A DNA stretch of 40,773 bases from positions 1-40,773 of the forward strand of contig NZ_JAIXST010000044.1 in NCBI RefSeq assembly GCF_027484545.1, read 5' to 3'. A program made the position numbers and the translations under genes. Below, in pieces: positions 22,401-31,027 of this stretch (position 1 is the first letter of the stretch; each line of letters starts with the position of its first letter). The notes beneath the pieces are model-generated. The model saw only the letters and a list, made by a program, of their open reading frames with translations, was not told the origin of the DNA and searched no databases. This stretch comes from Runella sp. (GTDB lineage Bacteria > Bacteroidota > Bacteroidia > Cytophagales > Spirosomataceae).

Positions 22401-23666
22401 ATGAAAAAGTGGTATCTGTTCTTCTTCATTTTGGCCTCAGCCGGAAGGCTCCTTGCCAATTCAATCCTCATTCCGATGGACGATAAACAGTCCAATCACC
22501 TCAAAGCCTACGGCGTGGCTTATTGGGAACTCAAAGCCGACCAAGAGTTAGATTGGTTGCTCAATTACCGAGGTGGGAGTTTCCTGATGAAGTATTCCAC
22601 CGCGTTGGAAAAAGAATGCCGGCTCCGCGATGTGTCTTTTGATGTGATTTCGGACGCTACTACCAATTCCATTCTCAAATACGTCACCAATCCCGACGTA
22701 AACATGGATGCCGTAAAGCTCCACAAAGCCGCCAAAATCGTAGTGTACAGTCCTATTAAAGTCAGCAGCGCCTCTTTTGAAGACACCGACGCCGTGCTTT
22801 TGGTGCTCAAATACGCCGAGATTCCCTTTGAAATCGTGTATGATGAGGAAATCATGAAGGGAGATTTGTCCAAATACGATTGGCTGCACCTTCACCACGA
22901 GGACTTTACGGGGCAATTTGGCCGCAACCGCCGCCGAATGAGCATTGCAGATATTCAGGCGCAGGAAAACATCGCCAAAAAATTTGGTTACAAAAAAGTA
23001 TCGCAGTTGAAGTTAGACGTAGCCCGTACCATCAAAGGCTTTTGCGCGGGAGGCGGGTATCTGTTTGCCATGTGCTCGGGAGCCGAATCGCTCGACGTAG
23101 CCCTGGCCGCTGAAGGAGTGGACATCGTTCCGTCGGTTTTCGACGGCGATGGCGTGGATCCTAATGCGCAGTCTAAATTGGATTTCAGCAAAACGTTGGC
23201 CTTTGAAGATTTCAAATTGGAACTCAGCGGCGACGACGATTACCGCGGCGGCGGGATGTCGTTTTCCACCATCAATTCATCATCAGGACAAGGATGGGGT
23301 GAAGAAACCAACAGTTATTTTTCCCTCTTTGATTTCTCCGCCAAATGGGACGTGATTCCTGCGATGCTTGTTCAAAACCACGAAGCATTGATTCGGGAGT
23401 TTATGGGGCAAACCACGGCCTTCAACAAAAAAACGGTAAAGTCCAGTGTTTTGGTCATGGGACAAAGCAAAGCCTCCGACCGCTATATTTACGGAGAGTT
23501 GGGTCGCGGACAGTTTACGTTCTACGGCGGCCACGACCCCGAAGGACAACGCGGCTTTCACCGAATGCCCACCGACCTCAATCTACATCCGCACTCCCCT
23601 GGCTATCGCCTGATTCTCAATAACGTGCTTTTCCCTTCGGCTAAGAAAAAGAAACGCAAAACGTAG
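22401..23666 (+). CDS. Exported GATase-like protein (often labelled 'asparagine synthetase B')
   Basis: A 421-residue protein from a family widespread in Bacteroidota and commonly auto-annotated as asparagine synthetase B, although it has neither the N-terminal-nucleophile glutaminase nor the ATP-PPase domain of AsnB. Residues 1-19 are a signal peptide. The core looks like a class I glutamine-amidotransferase or BPL-N type fold: KIVVYSPIKVS, YAEIPFEIVYDEEI, YDWLHLHHEDFTGQ, and the elbow-like GGGYLFAMCSGAESLD with Cys in MCSG. Conserved later segments are FSAKWDVIPAML, REFMGQTTAF, GQFTFYGGHDPEGQ and LILNNVLFPSAKKKK. Preceded by a good promoter. Function unknown; the name should not be taken literally. 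Confidence 0.8.
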   Translation: MKKWYLFFFILASAGRLLANSILIPMDDKQSNHLKAYGVAYWELKADQELDWLLNYRGGSFLMKYSTALEKECRLRDVSFDVISDATTNSILKYVTNPDVNMDAVKLHKAAKIVVYSPIKVSSASFEDTDAVLLVLKYAEIPFEIVYDEEIMKGDLSKYDWLHLHHEDFTGQFGRNRRRMSIADIQAQENIAKKFGYKKVSQLKLDVARTIKGFCAGGGYLFAMCSGAESLDVALAAEGVDIVPSVFDGDGVDPNAQSKLDFSKTLAFEDFKLELSGDDDYRGGGMSFSTINSSSGQGWGEETNSYFSLFDFSAKWDVIPAMLVQNHEALIREFMGQTTAFNKKTVKSSVLVMGQSKASDRYIYGELGRGQFTFYGGHDPEGQRGFHRMPTDLNLHPHSPGYRLILNNVLFPSAKKKKRKT

Positions 23667-23829
23667 GGATGAGGTAAAAGGAGAAAGTTAAAAGTGTAAA
23701 GAGATAGGGAGGCCGCGTGATATTTTTCCGCGCTGTCTTTTTTATGTCTTTAGAAATACATGGATTATTTTTAGATTAGTTTTGGGAATATGAAAGGTAA
23801 GACTGCTGCGATGAACTGTAAAATTTTTG

Positions 23830-23837
23830 TAAATTTG
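23830..23837 (+). promoter_or_regulatory. -7 promoter element of the AT-rich gene
   Basis: TAAATTTG matches TAnnTTTG and stands 26 nt before the ATG at 23863. It supports transcription starting ahead of the small upstream ORF rather than at the TTG at 23984. Confidence 0.4.
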
Positions 23838-23862
23838 AGGTTATAATTAAGTTATTTAAAAA

Positions 23863-24021
23863 ATGAAAATATCGCTAAAGAAATATTCATCCTATTTCGG
23901 GTTAATCGAATTTAAAACGAATGTTAGTAATATGTCACTTATTAATATTCGCGAAAATGACATAATTACTGCTTTCATTAACTTTGAAGAAAATATCAAT
24001 CCCTATTTACAACTTAGATAA
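23863..24021 (+). CDS. Small upstream ORF, possibly the frameshifted 5' part of the next gene
   Basis: A 52-codon ORF (MKISLKKYSSYFGLIEFKTN to NPYLQLR) of the same AT-rich composition as the following gene, beginning just after a -7 box and overlapping that gene by 38 nt in another frame. Removing one A from GAAGAAAATATC (23986-23997) would fuse the two as FINFEEISIPIYNLDNDEW. Either a separate small protein or, more likely, the true N-terminus cut off by one extra A. Not recognised in itself. Confidence 0.4.
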   Translation: MKISLKKYSSYFGLIEFKTNVSNMSLINIRENDIITAFINFEENINPYLQLR

Positions 24022-25618
24022 TGACGAATGGAATTTAATTCTTGACCATGCTTTTGCAAATTGTTTTTTTATAAACATTAATTCAGATGGTCTCGTTAAT
24101 TTCGCTGAAGGTGACGAAGATTATGGTCAGTTTTGTTTATATTCCCCAAATGAATTGAACGATTTTGTTAATATCCTACCAATTTTTGGAAACATACAGA
24201 ATGAAAGCACTAATTTATTTAAAGAGTTTCAACTTGACAAAATAGTTGATCTCTATTTATTATTACCTGGATTCAACACAAATAGCCTTACAAGTATTGA
24301 TAGCATTTCTAAAGTGCTCCCAAAAGAATTATTTAATAAATTAATGAAAGGGATATTTGACCTTAATGATTTCGCAGAAAATACATATTATTCATTAAAT
24401 CAATACATTAAAGAAAACTCTTTAACTGACAAACTGGAGTTTATTTCAATTTCAAATATCCCAGTTTTGGTTAATGAAAATTCGACATATATAAATTCTG
24501 ATTCAGCAATTATAGATATGTTTCCTTATTTAGGCTTTAAAATTAAAAATGAATTTTCAACACAGTTTTTATTTGATTATTTTAAAAATTCAATAGACGG
24601 AAAAATACTATTCGAAGAAATAAAAGAATCATTACTAAATCATACACCTTTCAACAAGTTGAAAATTAAAGCGCCTAAAGATAAAATTTCTCAAATAAAA
24701 TATTCGGCTGCTTTTCGTCTTCAATATGAAGCATATAAATATGACACAAGTAAAATAAGCAATCATATAAACGAGCAAATTAGAGATTTAAAAGAACTTT
24801 ATAAAGTAAGAAGAAAGGTTGTTCATAAATTTATTCATGATAAAAAAATTTTTAATTTTTTGGACACTTTAAGAAATCCATTGCCGTATAATATCGAAAA
24901 GAGCTATAGAAGTTATTTAAGATCGGCTGATGATATTGACAGGTTGACTCTCGGCGGAAAGCTTTACAATCTTATTTTACGTTCAATTATTTTTTATCCA
25001 TTAGAAGAAATAATTTACTTAGGTTTTGATACAAATGAACCTAATATTTCTGAAATCATTAGAACTATCAAAGACAATAAACCTATTTCAGATGGCACAT
25101 GGGTTGAGTTATTTAATAAATTGGCAACAGTTATTTATAAAAATGAAAATATAGAACTCAAATATTTTGGCTCATTTATTAGAAAAGTAAACAAAACAAT
25201 AATTCCAATCTTAAGGGATATGGTTCCACCAAGAAATGATGTTCATCACTATAGAGAACATTTTACTGTATGGCTAAAATTATTGGATAGCAATCTACCA
25301 ATAATTTTAGACGCTTTTAGAAATGCCTTTTCTGATAGCTTAATTATCCAGATCATTAACCAAAATTATAAAAAAGATGGATTATATATTAAGGCAAAAA
25401 AGATTATGGGATATGAAGTTGATATCGAAACCATAGAGTTTAGTACTGCTTTAAATGGCAAATATTTTATAGAAAACGAATTAATAGTTTATAATAAAAC
25501 TTTGGATTATACTGTTCCTCTTAACAATTTTTTCAAGGTTGAAATTATAAAGAGTGATTCAATTAAGATGGGAATTATTGGGAATTTTATAAATGGTGTT
25601 CCAACATTTGATTATTAA
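23984..25618 (+). CDS. AT-rich HEPN-like hypothetical protein
   Basis: A 544-residue, strongly AT-rich gene (about 70% A+T by eye, unlike its neighbours), read here from a TTG since no ATG is near. The N-terminal half (1-260) is not recognised. From about 265 (VRRKVVHKFIHDKKIF, NPLPYNIEKSYRSYL) it is helical, and PPRNDVHHYREH (about 412-423) contains RNDVHH, which fits the HEPN ribonuclease motif R-polar-x3-H. A beta-rich tail follows (IKAKKIMGYEVDIE, KYFIENELIVY). The layout recalls HEPN-containing abortive-infection and defence proteins, from memory only. Flanked by an IS relic. Likely acquired horizontally; single gene, no visible partner. Confidence 0.65.
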   Translation: MKKISIPIYNLDNDEWNLILDHAFANCFFININSDGLVNFAEGDEDYGQFCLYSPNELNDFVNILPIFGNIQNESTNLFKEFQLDKIVDLYLLLPGFNTNSLTSIDSISKVLPKELFNKLMKGIFDLNDFAENTYYSLNQYIKENSLTDKLEFISISNIPVLVNENSTYINSDSAIIDMFPYLGFKIKNEFSTQFLFDYFKNSIDGKILFEEIKESLLNHTPFNKLKIKAPKDKISQIKYSAAFRLQYEAYKYDTSKISNHINEQIRDLKELYKVRRKVVHKFIHDKKIFNFLDTLRNPLPYNIEKSYRSYLRSADDIDRLTLGGKLYNLILRSIIFYPLEEIIYLGFDTNEPNISEIIRTIKDNKPISDGTWVELFNKLATVIYKNENIELKYFGSFIRKVNKTIIPILRDMVPPRNDVHHYREHFTVWLKLLDSNLPIILDAFRNAFSDSLIIQIINQNYKKDGLYIKAKKIMGYEVDIETIEFSTALNGKYFIENELIVYNKTLDYTVPLNNFFKVEIIKSDSIKMGIIGNFINGVPTFDY

Positions 25619-25671
25619 GAATCAGAAATAGACATTCAATGTGTACTTCGTATTTACATGAATACGATGGA

Positions 25672-25846
25672 GGGCTTTGTTGCATGGAGACTAAATAGTG
25701 GTAAAGTACAAATATTTAACATAATATATACAATATCAAAAAGAGTTAAGCTCCTCTAATATAGGCTATTTTGGTGTGTAAAAGTCCCGTTTTTGAGTAT
25801 GTCTTCATATTAAACTCTTTGAGATGCGAACCATGCAGCAAAGCCA
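25672..25846 (-). mobile_element. Remnant of an insertion sequence (about 175 bp, inverted ends)
   Basis: GGCTTTGTTGCATGG (25673-25687) and its inverted partner CCATGCAGCAAAGCC (25831-25845) match at 14 of 15 positions. Between them, on the minus strand from 25808, a frame reads MKTYSKTGLLHTKIAYIRG then stops at 25746, which looks like a transposase N-terminus cut off early. The rest of the element is gone. No target duplication could be identified. It sits at the downstream edge of the AT-rich gene. Confidence 0.6.
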
Positions 25847-25902
25847 CTCAAGTATAAAATTTAATAGTTATGTAAAGGATAGCCTAACCCTGAACCCATA
25901 AC

Positions 25903-26895
25903 ATGAAAAAAACAGCAAAAAAAGTCGTATACGCTATTATTTCGGTAGTGATGGCTGTTGTTATTTTTGGGTTGGTATTGGCCTTTCTTCCAACGAAATC
26001 AAAGACAAACCATGCGGGGATTTCGGCCGAAAGAGCCACCGTTTTAAGGCAGAATTTCACAGGCCCTCATCATCTGATTACTACTACTGACGGGGAAACG
26101 CTGCTTCTGCGAAGATGGAATCCGGACAGTATTGAACCGTCCAAAAAAGAAATTGCCGTTTTGATTTTTCACGGCATCACGGCCCACAGCGGCGCCTACG
26201 ATATGGGCGGGAAACCCATCTCAGCAGGCGGATATACGACCTTTGGCTTGGATTACCGAGGGCATGGTTTATCGGGAGGCAACCGAGGTGACAGCCCGGG
26301 TAAAGACCAATGGATCACTGATTTAGCCGAGTCGGTCAAGTACATTAAAGGTCTTGGGTTTCCCAAAGTGGTTATCTTGGGGCATAGCATGGGCGTGGCT
26401 TCGGCAATATGCGCCGCGAATGCCGTTCCCGATGAGATTTCGGGATTAATACTTCTTTCGGGCGCTTATGAAGGCCGGAAAGGGCTGTCGATACCGCCAA
26501 CCCTATTTGAAAAAACTAAAATTTTCACAAGTTCTATTTTCCGCCCCTCTTATCAGGCGGTCGAATATTACAGAGATGGCATGACGGTCACCAAAGATTC
26601 CCTGTTCAATTTAAGATATACGCTTCGATTTTTAACCATGCTGAACGTCAAAGAACTTCGGCTCCCGAAAAACCTGAATGTTCCGGTATTGGTCGGTGTG
26701 GGAGATAAAGATGAGTTATTTGAAGTAGATAAAGTGAAGGATTTCTATAACTTAGTCCCCGGAAATAAAAAGGAGTTTTTAGTGATGAAAAACACGACCC
26801 ATGCCAAGATTCCGGTGGAAAGTTGGGAACAAGTGGTTGTTTGGCTGAGTAAAACGCACGCCGACGGGCACAAAAAGAACACAGAAACACTTTGA
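25903..26895 (+). CDS. Membrane-anchored alpha/beta hydrolase (lysophospholipase-like)
   Basis: A 330-residue serine hydrolase of the Hydrolase_4 (monoacylglycerol lipase, PldB-like) group. One N-terminal membrane segment (about 8-29) anchors it or serves as a signal. The fold shows IFHGITAHSG (oxyanion region), FGLDYRGHGLSGG, the nucleophile elbow GHSMG (160-164, Ser162), the acid in VGVGDKDELF and the His in NTTHAKIP. Probably cleaves glycerol or lipid esters on the outer face of the inner membrane; the substrate is unassigned. Forms a likely pair with the next gene 39 nt downstream. Confidence 0.87.
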   Translation: MKKTAKKVVYAIISVVMAVVIFGLVLAFLPTKSKTNHAGISAERATVLRQNFTGPHHLITTTDGETLLLRRWNPDSIEPSKKEIAVLIFHGITAHSGAYDMGGKPISAGGYTTFGLDYRGHGLSGGNRGDSPGKDQWITDLAESVKYIKGLGFPKVVILGHSMGVASAICAANAVPDEISGLILLSGAYEGRKGLSIPPTLFEKTKIFTSSIFRPSYQAVEYYRDGMTVTKDSLFNLRYTLRFLTMLNVKELRLPKNLNVPVLVGVGDKDELFEVDKVKDFYNLVPGNKKEFLVMKNTTHAKIPVESWEQVVVWLSKTHADGHKKNTETL

Positions 26896-26934
26896 AGAAT
26901 CAATTATCAAGCAAAACAACAACCAAAAACACAA

Positions 26935-27579
26935 GTGAAAAAACAACTACTTAACCTCTCTCTTGCGATACTTTTGTGCTCACTGACAGCCCTTGGACAA
27001 ACCCCCATCAAGCTGACCCAACTCGATAGCAATAAACTCCCCTTTGACATAAAATTGGAAGGAAAAATAAAAAATGCGGTCAGGTGGACGGATAGTTTGG
27101 GCGACAATATGGTGATTACGACGGAAACGGGCATTTTTCAAAACAAAAAGTTCAGACATGAAGAAGATGGAAATGATGCCGAACTGTTTGCCTATCACTT
27201 CCTCATTTCAAAAGATGAAGCTAAACAAACGTGGAAAGTGTACGATTTTATCAAAGATTGTCCCTTGGACATTGAGGCTTCGTTTATCAAAAATACGTTT
27301 CAGGTAACGGACCTGAACAAAGACGGTGTAGCCGAAATTTGGCTCATGTATAAGACCGTTTGCCACGGCGACGTCAGTCCCTGCGATATGAAAATAATCA
27401 TGTACCAAGGCCCGCAAAAATTTGCCATGCGAGGAAAAAACAAAGTCAAAATTTCGGACCGGGACTATGTAGGCGGAGAGTACAAATTTGACCCGGCCTT
27501 TAGCAGCGGACCAAAAGAATTTCTTGAATTTGCCAAAAAGTTATGGCAGAAAAACATCATGCAGACGTGGAGCAAATAA
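26935..27579 (+). CDS. Secreted protein, M949_RS01915-like
   Basis: A 214-residue exported protein, read from GTG since no ATG is near. Signal peptide MKKQLLNLSLAILLCSLTAL, cleavage near GQ-TPIK. The mature part resembles the Bacteroidota family loosely named M949_RS01915, whose stated link to surface polysaccharide synthesis is weak. DLNKDGVAEIWL (near 125-136) is an EF-hand/FG-GAP-like calcium loop, and one Cys pair (CHGDVSPC) could form a disulfide. Ends in FAKKLWQKNIMQ. Family call is tentative; export is well supported. Confidence 0.72.
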   Translation: MKKQLLNLSLAILLCSLTALGQTPIKLTQLDSNKLPFDIKLEGKIKNAVRWTDSLGDNMVITTETGIFQNKKFRHEEDGNDAELFAYHFLISKDEAKQTWKVYDFIKDCPLDIEASFIKNTFQVTDLNKDGVAEIWLMYKTVCHGDVSPCDMKIIMYQGPQKFAMRGKNKVKISDRDYVGGEYKFDPAFSSGPKEFLEFAKKLWQKNIMQTWSK

Positions 27580-27625
27580 AAGGCTTCTGTATCTTTTTAG
27601 ACGCAGATACACAAACCATTTGCAG

Positions 27626-27633
27626 TAATTTTG
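27626..27633 (+). promoter_or_regulatory. -7 promoter element of the aminotransferase gene
   Basis: TAATTTTG matches TAnnTTTG, 24 nt upstream of the ATG at 27658. No clear -33 box. Confidence 0.45.
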
Positions 27634-27657
27634 GAACAGAAAATTTAAAACAGGGAT

Positions 27658-28794
27658 ATGCACTTAAAAGATTTCGAGGTTGAACGGTATTTTGCAAAAT
27701 ATGAGTTTACTGCTCAATACCTCTTATCAAGTTCAGACTGTGATGGATACAGTATGAACTACGTTCTAAATTTAGCGTCTGACGTAGAAAAAGAGCACTG
27801 GGATACTTTAAAATTGGGCTATACCGAAACCGTAGGAAGTGAACCGTTGCGGCAGGCTATCAAACAGCATTATCAAACCATTGCTCTTGATGAAATAGTG
27901 GTATCATCGCCGGGAGAGGCTAATTTCATTTTGATGAATGTGGTGCTGAATGCAGGAGATCATGTCATTTGCATGGCTCCCATGTATCAATCGCTGTATC
28001 AGGTTGCCAAAGATATAGGTTGTTTTGTTTCATTTTGGAAACCGGCCAAAACTGAAAATCAATGGTATTATGACCCCGAAGATTTGAAACAATTAATTAC
28101 CTCAAAAACAAAATTAATTGTCATCAATTTTCCACACAATCCAACCGGTTACAGTCTAACTCCCGCTGAATTTAAGCAAATCACAGAAATCGCACAACAA
28201 AACAATATCCTGCTTTTTTCGGATGAAATGTACCGTTTTTTACACCACGATACCGACCAGCAACTGCCTTCCGCCTGCGATTTATACGAAAATGCCATCA
28301 GCCTTTGGGGAACAGCAAAAACATTTGGACTTGCGGGATTACGATTAGGGTGGCTTACGTCAAAAAACAAAGAAATCTTAAAAAAGGTGGAGCATTTTAA
28401 AGACTACCTTTCGATATGCAACAGTGCCACAAGTGAACTGTTGGGAACGATTGCCATTAACAATATGGCCAAATTTGTCAATCCCAATTTAGAAAAAATC
28501 AAGTCAAATATTTTGTTGTTTGAGCAATTCCATCACCGTAACGCCGATTTTTTTGATTTTATAAAACCCAATTCAGGCTCAACCGCCTTTATAAAATTGA
28601 CCGCAAAAGAGCCCGCCCTGCAATTTGCCGAAAGATTGGTGAAGGATACGGGAATCATGCTTTTGCCATCAGAAACTTTTGAGTATGGTGAATCTCATGC
28701 AAGAATCGGTTTTGGACGAGAAAATATGCCCCAAATTTTAGAAAAGTTTGAAGTCTATATCAACAATAACGGGAAACACTACCGGACAGTCTAA
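27658..28794 (+). CDS. Class I/II PLP-dependent aminotransferase
   Basis: A 378-residue fold-type I aminotransferase. Family positions visible are GSEPLRQAI, SSPGEANFILM, MAPMYQSLYQVA, NFPHNPTGYSL (PLP/substrate Asn), FSDEMYRFLHH (Asp-x-x-Tyr) and LWGTAKTFGLAGLRLGWLT, with the Schiff-base Lys221. Arg of HARIGFGREN near the C-terminus should bind the substrate carboxylate. The sequence leans to the alanine/aspartate aminotransferase or MalY-like side rather than a named biosynthetic enzyme, so the substrate is open. Crp-type regulator follows 61 nt downstream on the same strand. Confidence 0.9.
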   Translation: MHLKDFEVERYFAKYEFTAQYLLSSSDCDGYSMNYVLNLASDVEKEHWDTLKLGYTETVGSEPLRQAIKQHYQTIALDEIVVSSPGEANFILMNVVLNAGDHVICMAPMYQSLYQVAKDIGCFVSFWKPAKTENQWYYDPEDLKQLITSKTKLIVINFPHNPTGYSLTPAEFKQITEIAQQNNILLFSDEMYRFLHHDTDQQLPSACDLYENAISLWGTAKTFGLAGLRLGWLTSKNKEILKKVEHFKDYLSICNSATSELLGTIAINNMAKFVNPNLEKIKSNILLFEQFHHRNADFFDFIKPNSGSTAFIKLTAKEPALQFAERLVKDTGIMLLPSETFEYGESHARIGFGRENMPQILEKFEVYINNNGKHYRTV

Positions 28795-28855
28795 ACTAAG
28801 ATGATTAACCAAGACAAGGATGCTCCCCCTTTTACAACAGTCTAAAAACCCACGA

Positions 28856-29431
28856 ATGGAAACCAAACTCCTCAATTATTTTTCCCGAATTATGCCGCTT
28901 TCTGAGGAAGAAGCAGCGGCCATTGCGGATACTATGTTGATTCAACGGTACAAAAAAGGTACTGTTTTGCTCAAAGAAGGGCAAATCTCCACCGAAGCTT
29001 ACTTTGTATTGGAGGGGTGCGTGCGACAGTATTTCCTCATTGACGGGGAAGAGAAAACCAACAATTTTTTCACCGAAGAGCAATGGGTTATTTCCATCAA
29101 CAGTTTCAGTAGCCGAACTCCTTCCAACCATTACCTGGAATGTTGTTTGGACAGTTCGTTGGTGGTGGGTAATCGGGAAAAAGAAGAAAACCTCTACCGA
29201 CGATTTCCCAAATTAGAAACCATTTCCAGAAAAGTAATGGAGAAAGTATTTGCCGAACAGCAGGAAATCATGTCTTCCTACGTGACCGATAGTCCCGAAC
29301 AACGCTACCTGAAATTATTGACGTCACGCCCCGATTTGTTTCAAAAAATACCGCAATACCAATTGGCGAGTTACATTGGAGTAAAACCGGAGTCGTTGAG
29401 CCGAATCAGAAAACGAATCATTCATAAATAA
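28856..29431 (+). CDS. Crp/Fnr family transcriptional regulator
   Basis: A 191-residue regulator with a cyclic-nucleotide-like sensor domain (about 15-110: YKKGTVLLKEGQISTEAYFV, LEGCVRQYFLIDGEEKTNNF) and a C-terminal winged helix (SPEQRYLKLL, IPQYQLASYIGVKPESLSRI). It is the Bacteroidota subtype that lacks the classic cAMP phosphate-binding Arg-Ser pair, so its ligand is unknown. The ATG at 28856 (METKLLNYF) is preferred over the one at 28820. Possibly regulates the convergent alcohol dehydrogenase or the upstream aminotransferase; unproven. Confidence 0.9.
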   Translation: METKLLNYFSRIMPLSEEEAAAIADTMLIQRYKKGTVLLKEGQISTEAYFVLEGCVRQYFLIDGEEKTNNFFTEEQWVISINSFSSRTPSNHYLECCLDSSLVVGNREKEENLYRRFPKLETISRKVMEKVFAEQQEIMSSYVTDSPEQRYLKLLTSRPDLFQKIPQYQLASYIGVKPESLSRIRKRIIHK

Positions 29432-29456
29432 GGAAAGCCGCCGCCGTTGGCACGCT

Positions 29457-30416
29457 CTACACCACAATCGCGACATTCCCCTTCTTGTGTCCTTTTTCCA
29501 CATACGCGTGCGCTTCGGCCATTTGTGCTAAGGGATACGTTCGGTCAATCACCGGTTTCAGTTGACCTGCCTCGATGAGTTCTTTCAGAAAAATCATGTC
29601 TTCTGCCGTTTCACTAATGACGCCCGTCACTACTTTTCGGTTGCCTGTCATGGAAGTCCATGCCCCTCGAATCATTTCTGAAAGGCCCGCCGCACTTAAA
29701 ATCAATATCCCATTCTTATTCAATGACTTTAAAATGTGTGAAAACAACGTCTTATTGACCGTCTCAAAAATTACATCGTAGGTTTCTCCGTTTTTAGTAA
29801 AATCCTCCTTGATATAATCAATGACTTTATCCGCTCCTAACGATTTTACCAAATTCACATTTGCCGTACTGCATACGCCCGTTACATGGGCTCCGAAATG
29901 CTTTGCCAACTGAACAGCCGCACTGCCCACCGCTCCCGAAGCTCCGTAAACAAGCACTTTTTGCCTGGGCATAATGTTTGCTTTTTTGATAAAATGCAGG
30001 GCCGTTGTGGCGCCAAAGGGAATCGCCGCCGATTCAGCATGAGTGATATTTCTCGGTTTTAAGGCCAACACTGCCTCTTCTGGCAGGCATTTGTATTCTG
30101 CATACGCCCCAAAACCAGAACTCAGTGCCGTAGAGCCAAAGACTTCATCGCCCACTTTGAATCGTTTTACGTCTTTGCCGATAGCTTCAATTTGCCCCGA
30201 AAGCACACCGCCCAGGATATTGATTTTGGGTTTCATAAGTCCAAAAAACAATCGAACGGCGTACGGGTCTGCTTTTCGAAGCCGCCAATCTCCGGAATTG
30301 ACAGCCGTAGCTTTAATTTTTACGAGAATTTCGTTGTCTTTTAGGGTGGGTTTTTCTACTTCTTTCAATTCAAGAACTTCCGGGGCTCCGTACTTCGTAT
30401 AAACAATTGCTTTCAT
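29457..30416 (-). CDS. NAD(P)-dependent alcohol dehydrogenase / quinone oxidoreductase family
   Basis: A 319-residue medium-chain dehydrogenase/reductase. The GroES-like domain opens with [20 protein letters not shown], and the Rossmann part has [20 protein letters not shown] (AxGxxG loop), then [20 protein letters not shown]. The zinc-binding Cys cluster of classic alcohol dehydrogenases is absent, so it resembles zinc-free quinone reductase or zeta-crystallin types. The start is placed at 30416; the in-frame ATG at 30479 adds 21 unconserved residues. Reductive detoxification of electrophilic carbonyls is a common family role. Convergent with the Crp gene by 25 nt. Confidence 0.88.
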   Translation of the reverse strand: MKAIVYTKYGAPEVLELKEVEKPTLKDNEILVKIKATAVNSGDWRLRKADPYAVRLFFGLMKPKINILGGVLSGQIEAIGKDVKRFKVGDEVFGSTALSSGFGAYAEYKCLPEEAVLALKPRNITHAESAAIPFGATTALHFIKKANIMPRQKVLVYGASGAVGSAAVQLAKHFGAHVTGVCSTANVNLVKSLGADKVIDYIKEDFTKNGETYDVIFETVNKTLFSHILKSLNKNGILILSAAGLSEMIRGAWTSMTGNRKVVTGVISETAEDMIFLKELIEAGQLKPVIDRTYPLAQMAEAHAYVEKGHKKGNVAIVV

Positions 30417-30643
30417 GTTGGTGGTATTCTTTTTGACTTTTTCGAGAGCAAAAGTACGGGGCCGATTTCCCAATTTCATTGACTTTAGTTAAGAAATCGA
30501 TGAAAACAAAGTCAATCGTTACTACACGATTACGATTGAAAAAAGAAATGTATTGTTGGTTCCCGCTTATAAAAGCTGAAAAAAGAACATTTGCATCCGC
30601 AACGTAATGATTCATTATTTTGTATTTCGGCGTTGGATAATCT

Positions 30644-30942
30644 GGTGGAGGAGCTTATAGAGGCTATGGCTATGGCAGCAGAACTTACGGATACGGAGGA
30701 GGATATTGTACGTAGGAGGAATACCTTATTTTTATTATTCGGGCATGTTTTACCGTTCTTATAACAACAACCAATACGAAGTGATACGTCCGCCCATTGG
30801 AGCGGTGGTGACAGAACTGCCCGCCGATGCCCAAGGGGTAATCGTTGACGGGGAGGAGTATTTCCTGAGTTATGGTACCTACTACCGTGCCTACGTCAAT
30901 GAAAATCACCAATTGGTGTATGAAGTAGTGGGTGAGCAATAA
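30644..30942 (+). pseudogene. DUF6515-like protein, truncated and frameshifted
   Basis: Frame 30644-30712 reads a Gly/Tyr-rich GGGAYRGYGYGSRTYGYGGG and then hits TAG (30713-30715). One frame over, from about 30706, it continues as YVGGIPYFYYSGMFYRSYN, VIRPPIGAVVTELPADA, VIVDGEEYFLSYGTYYRAY to 30942. Together these make the G/Y-rich and repeat part of a DUF6515 secreted protein, joined by a one-nucleotide loss near 30707. No signal peptide or start is visible; TAA at 30638 closes the 5' frame. Inactive, or a sequencing error plus lost start. DUF6515 function is unknown. Confidence 0.65.
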
Positions 30943-31027
30943 ATCAGAAGCTTGATTTCAAGTAGATTTTGGTTAAAAGCGGGTTTTAAAGGTACAATTA
31001 ACCCCTCACTTTTAACGGATAATCCCT

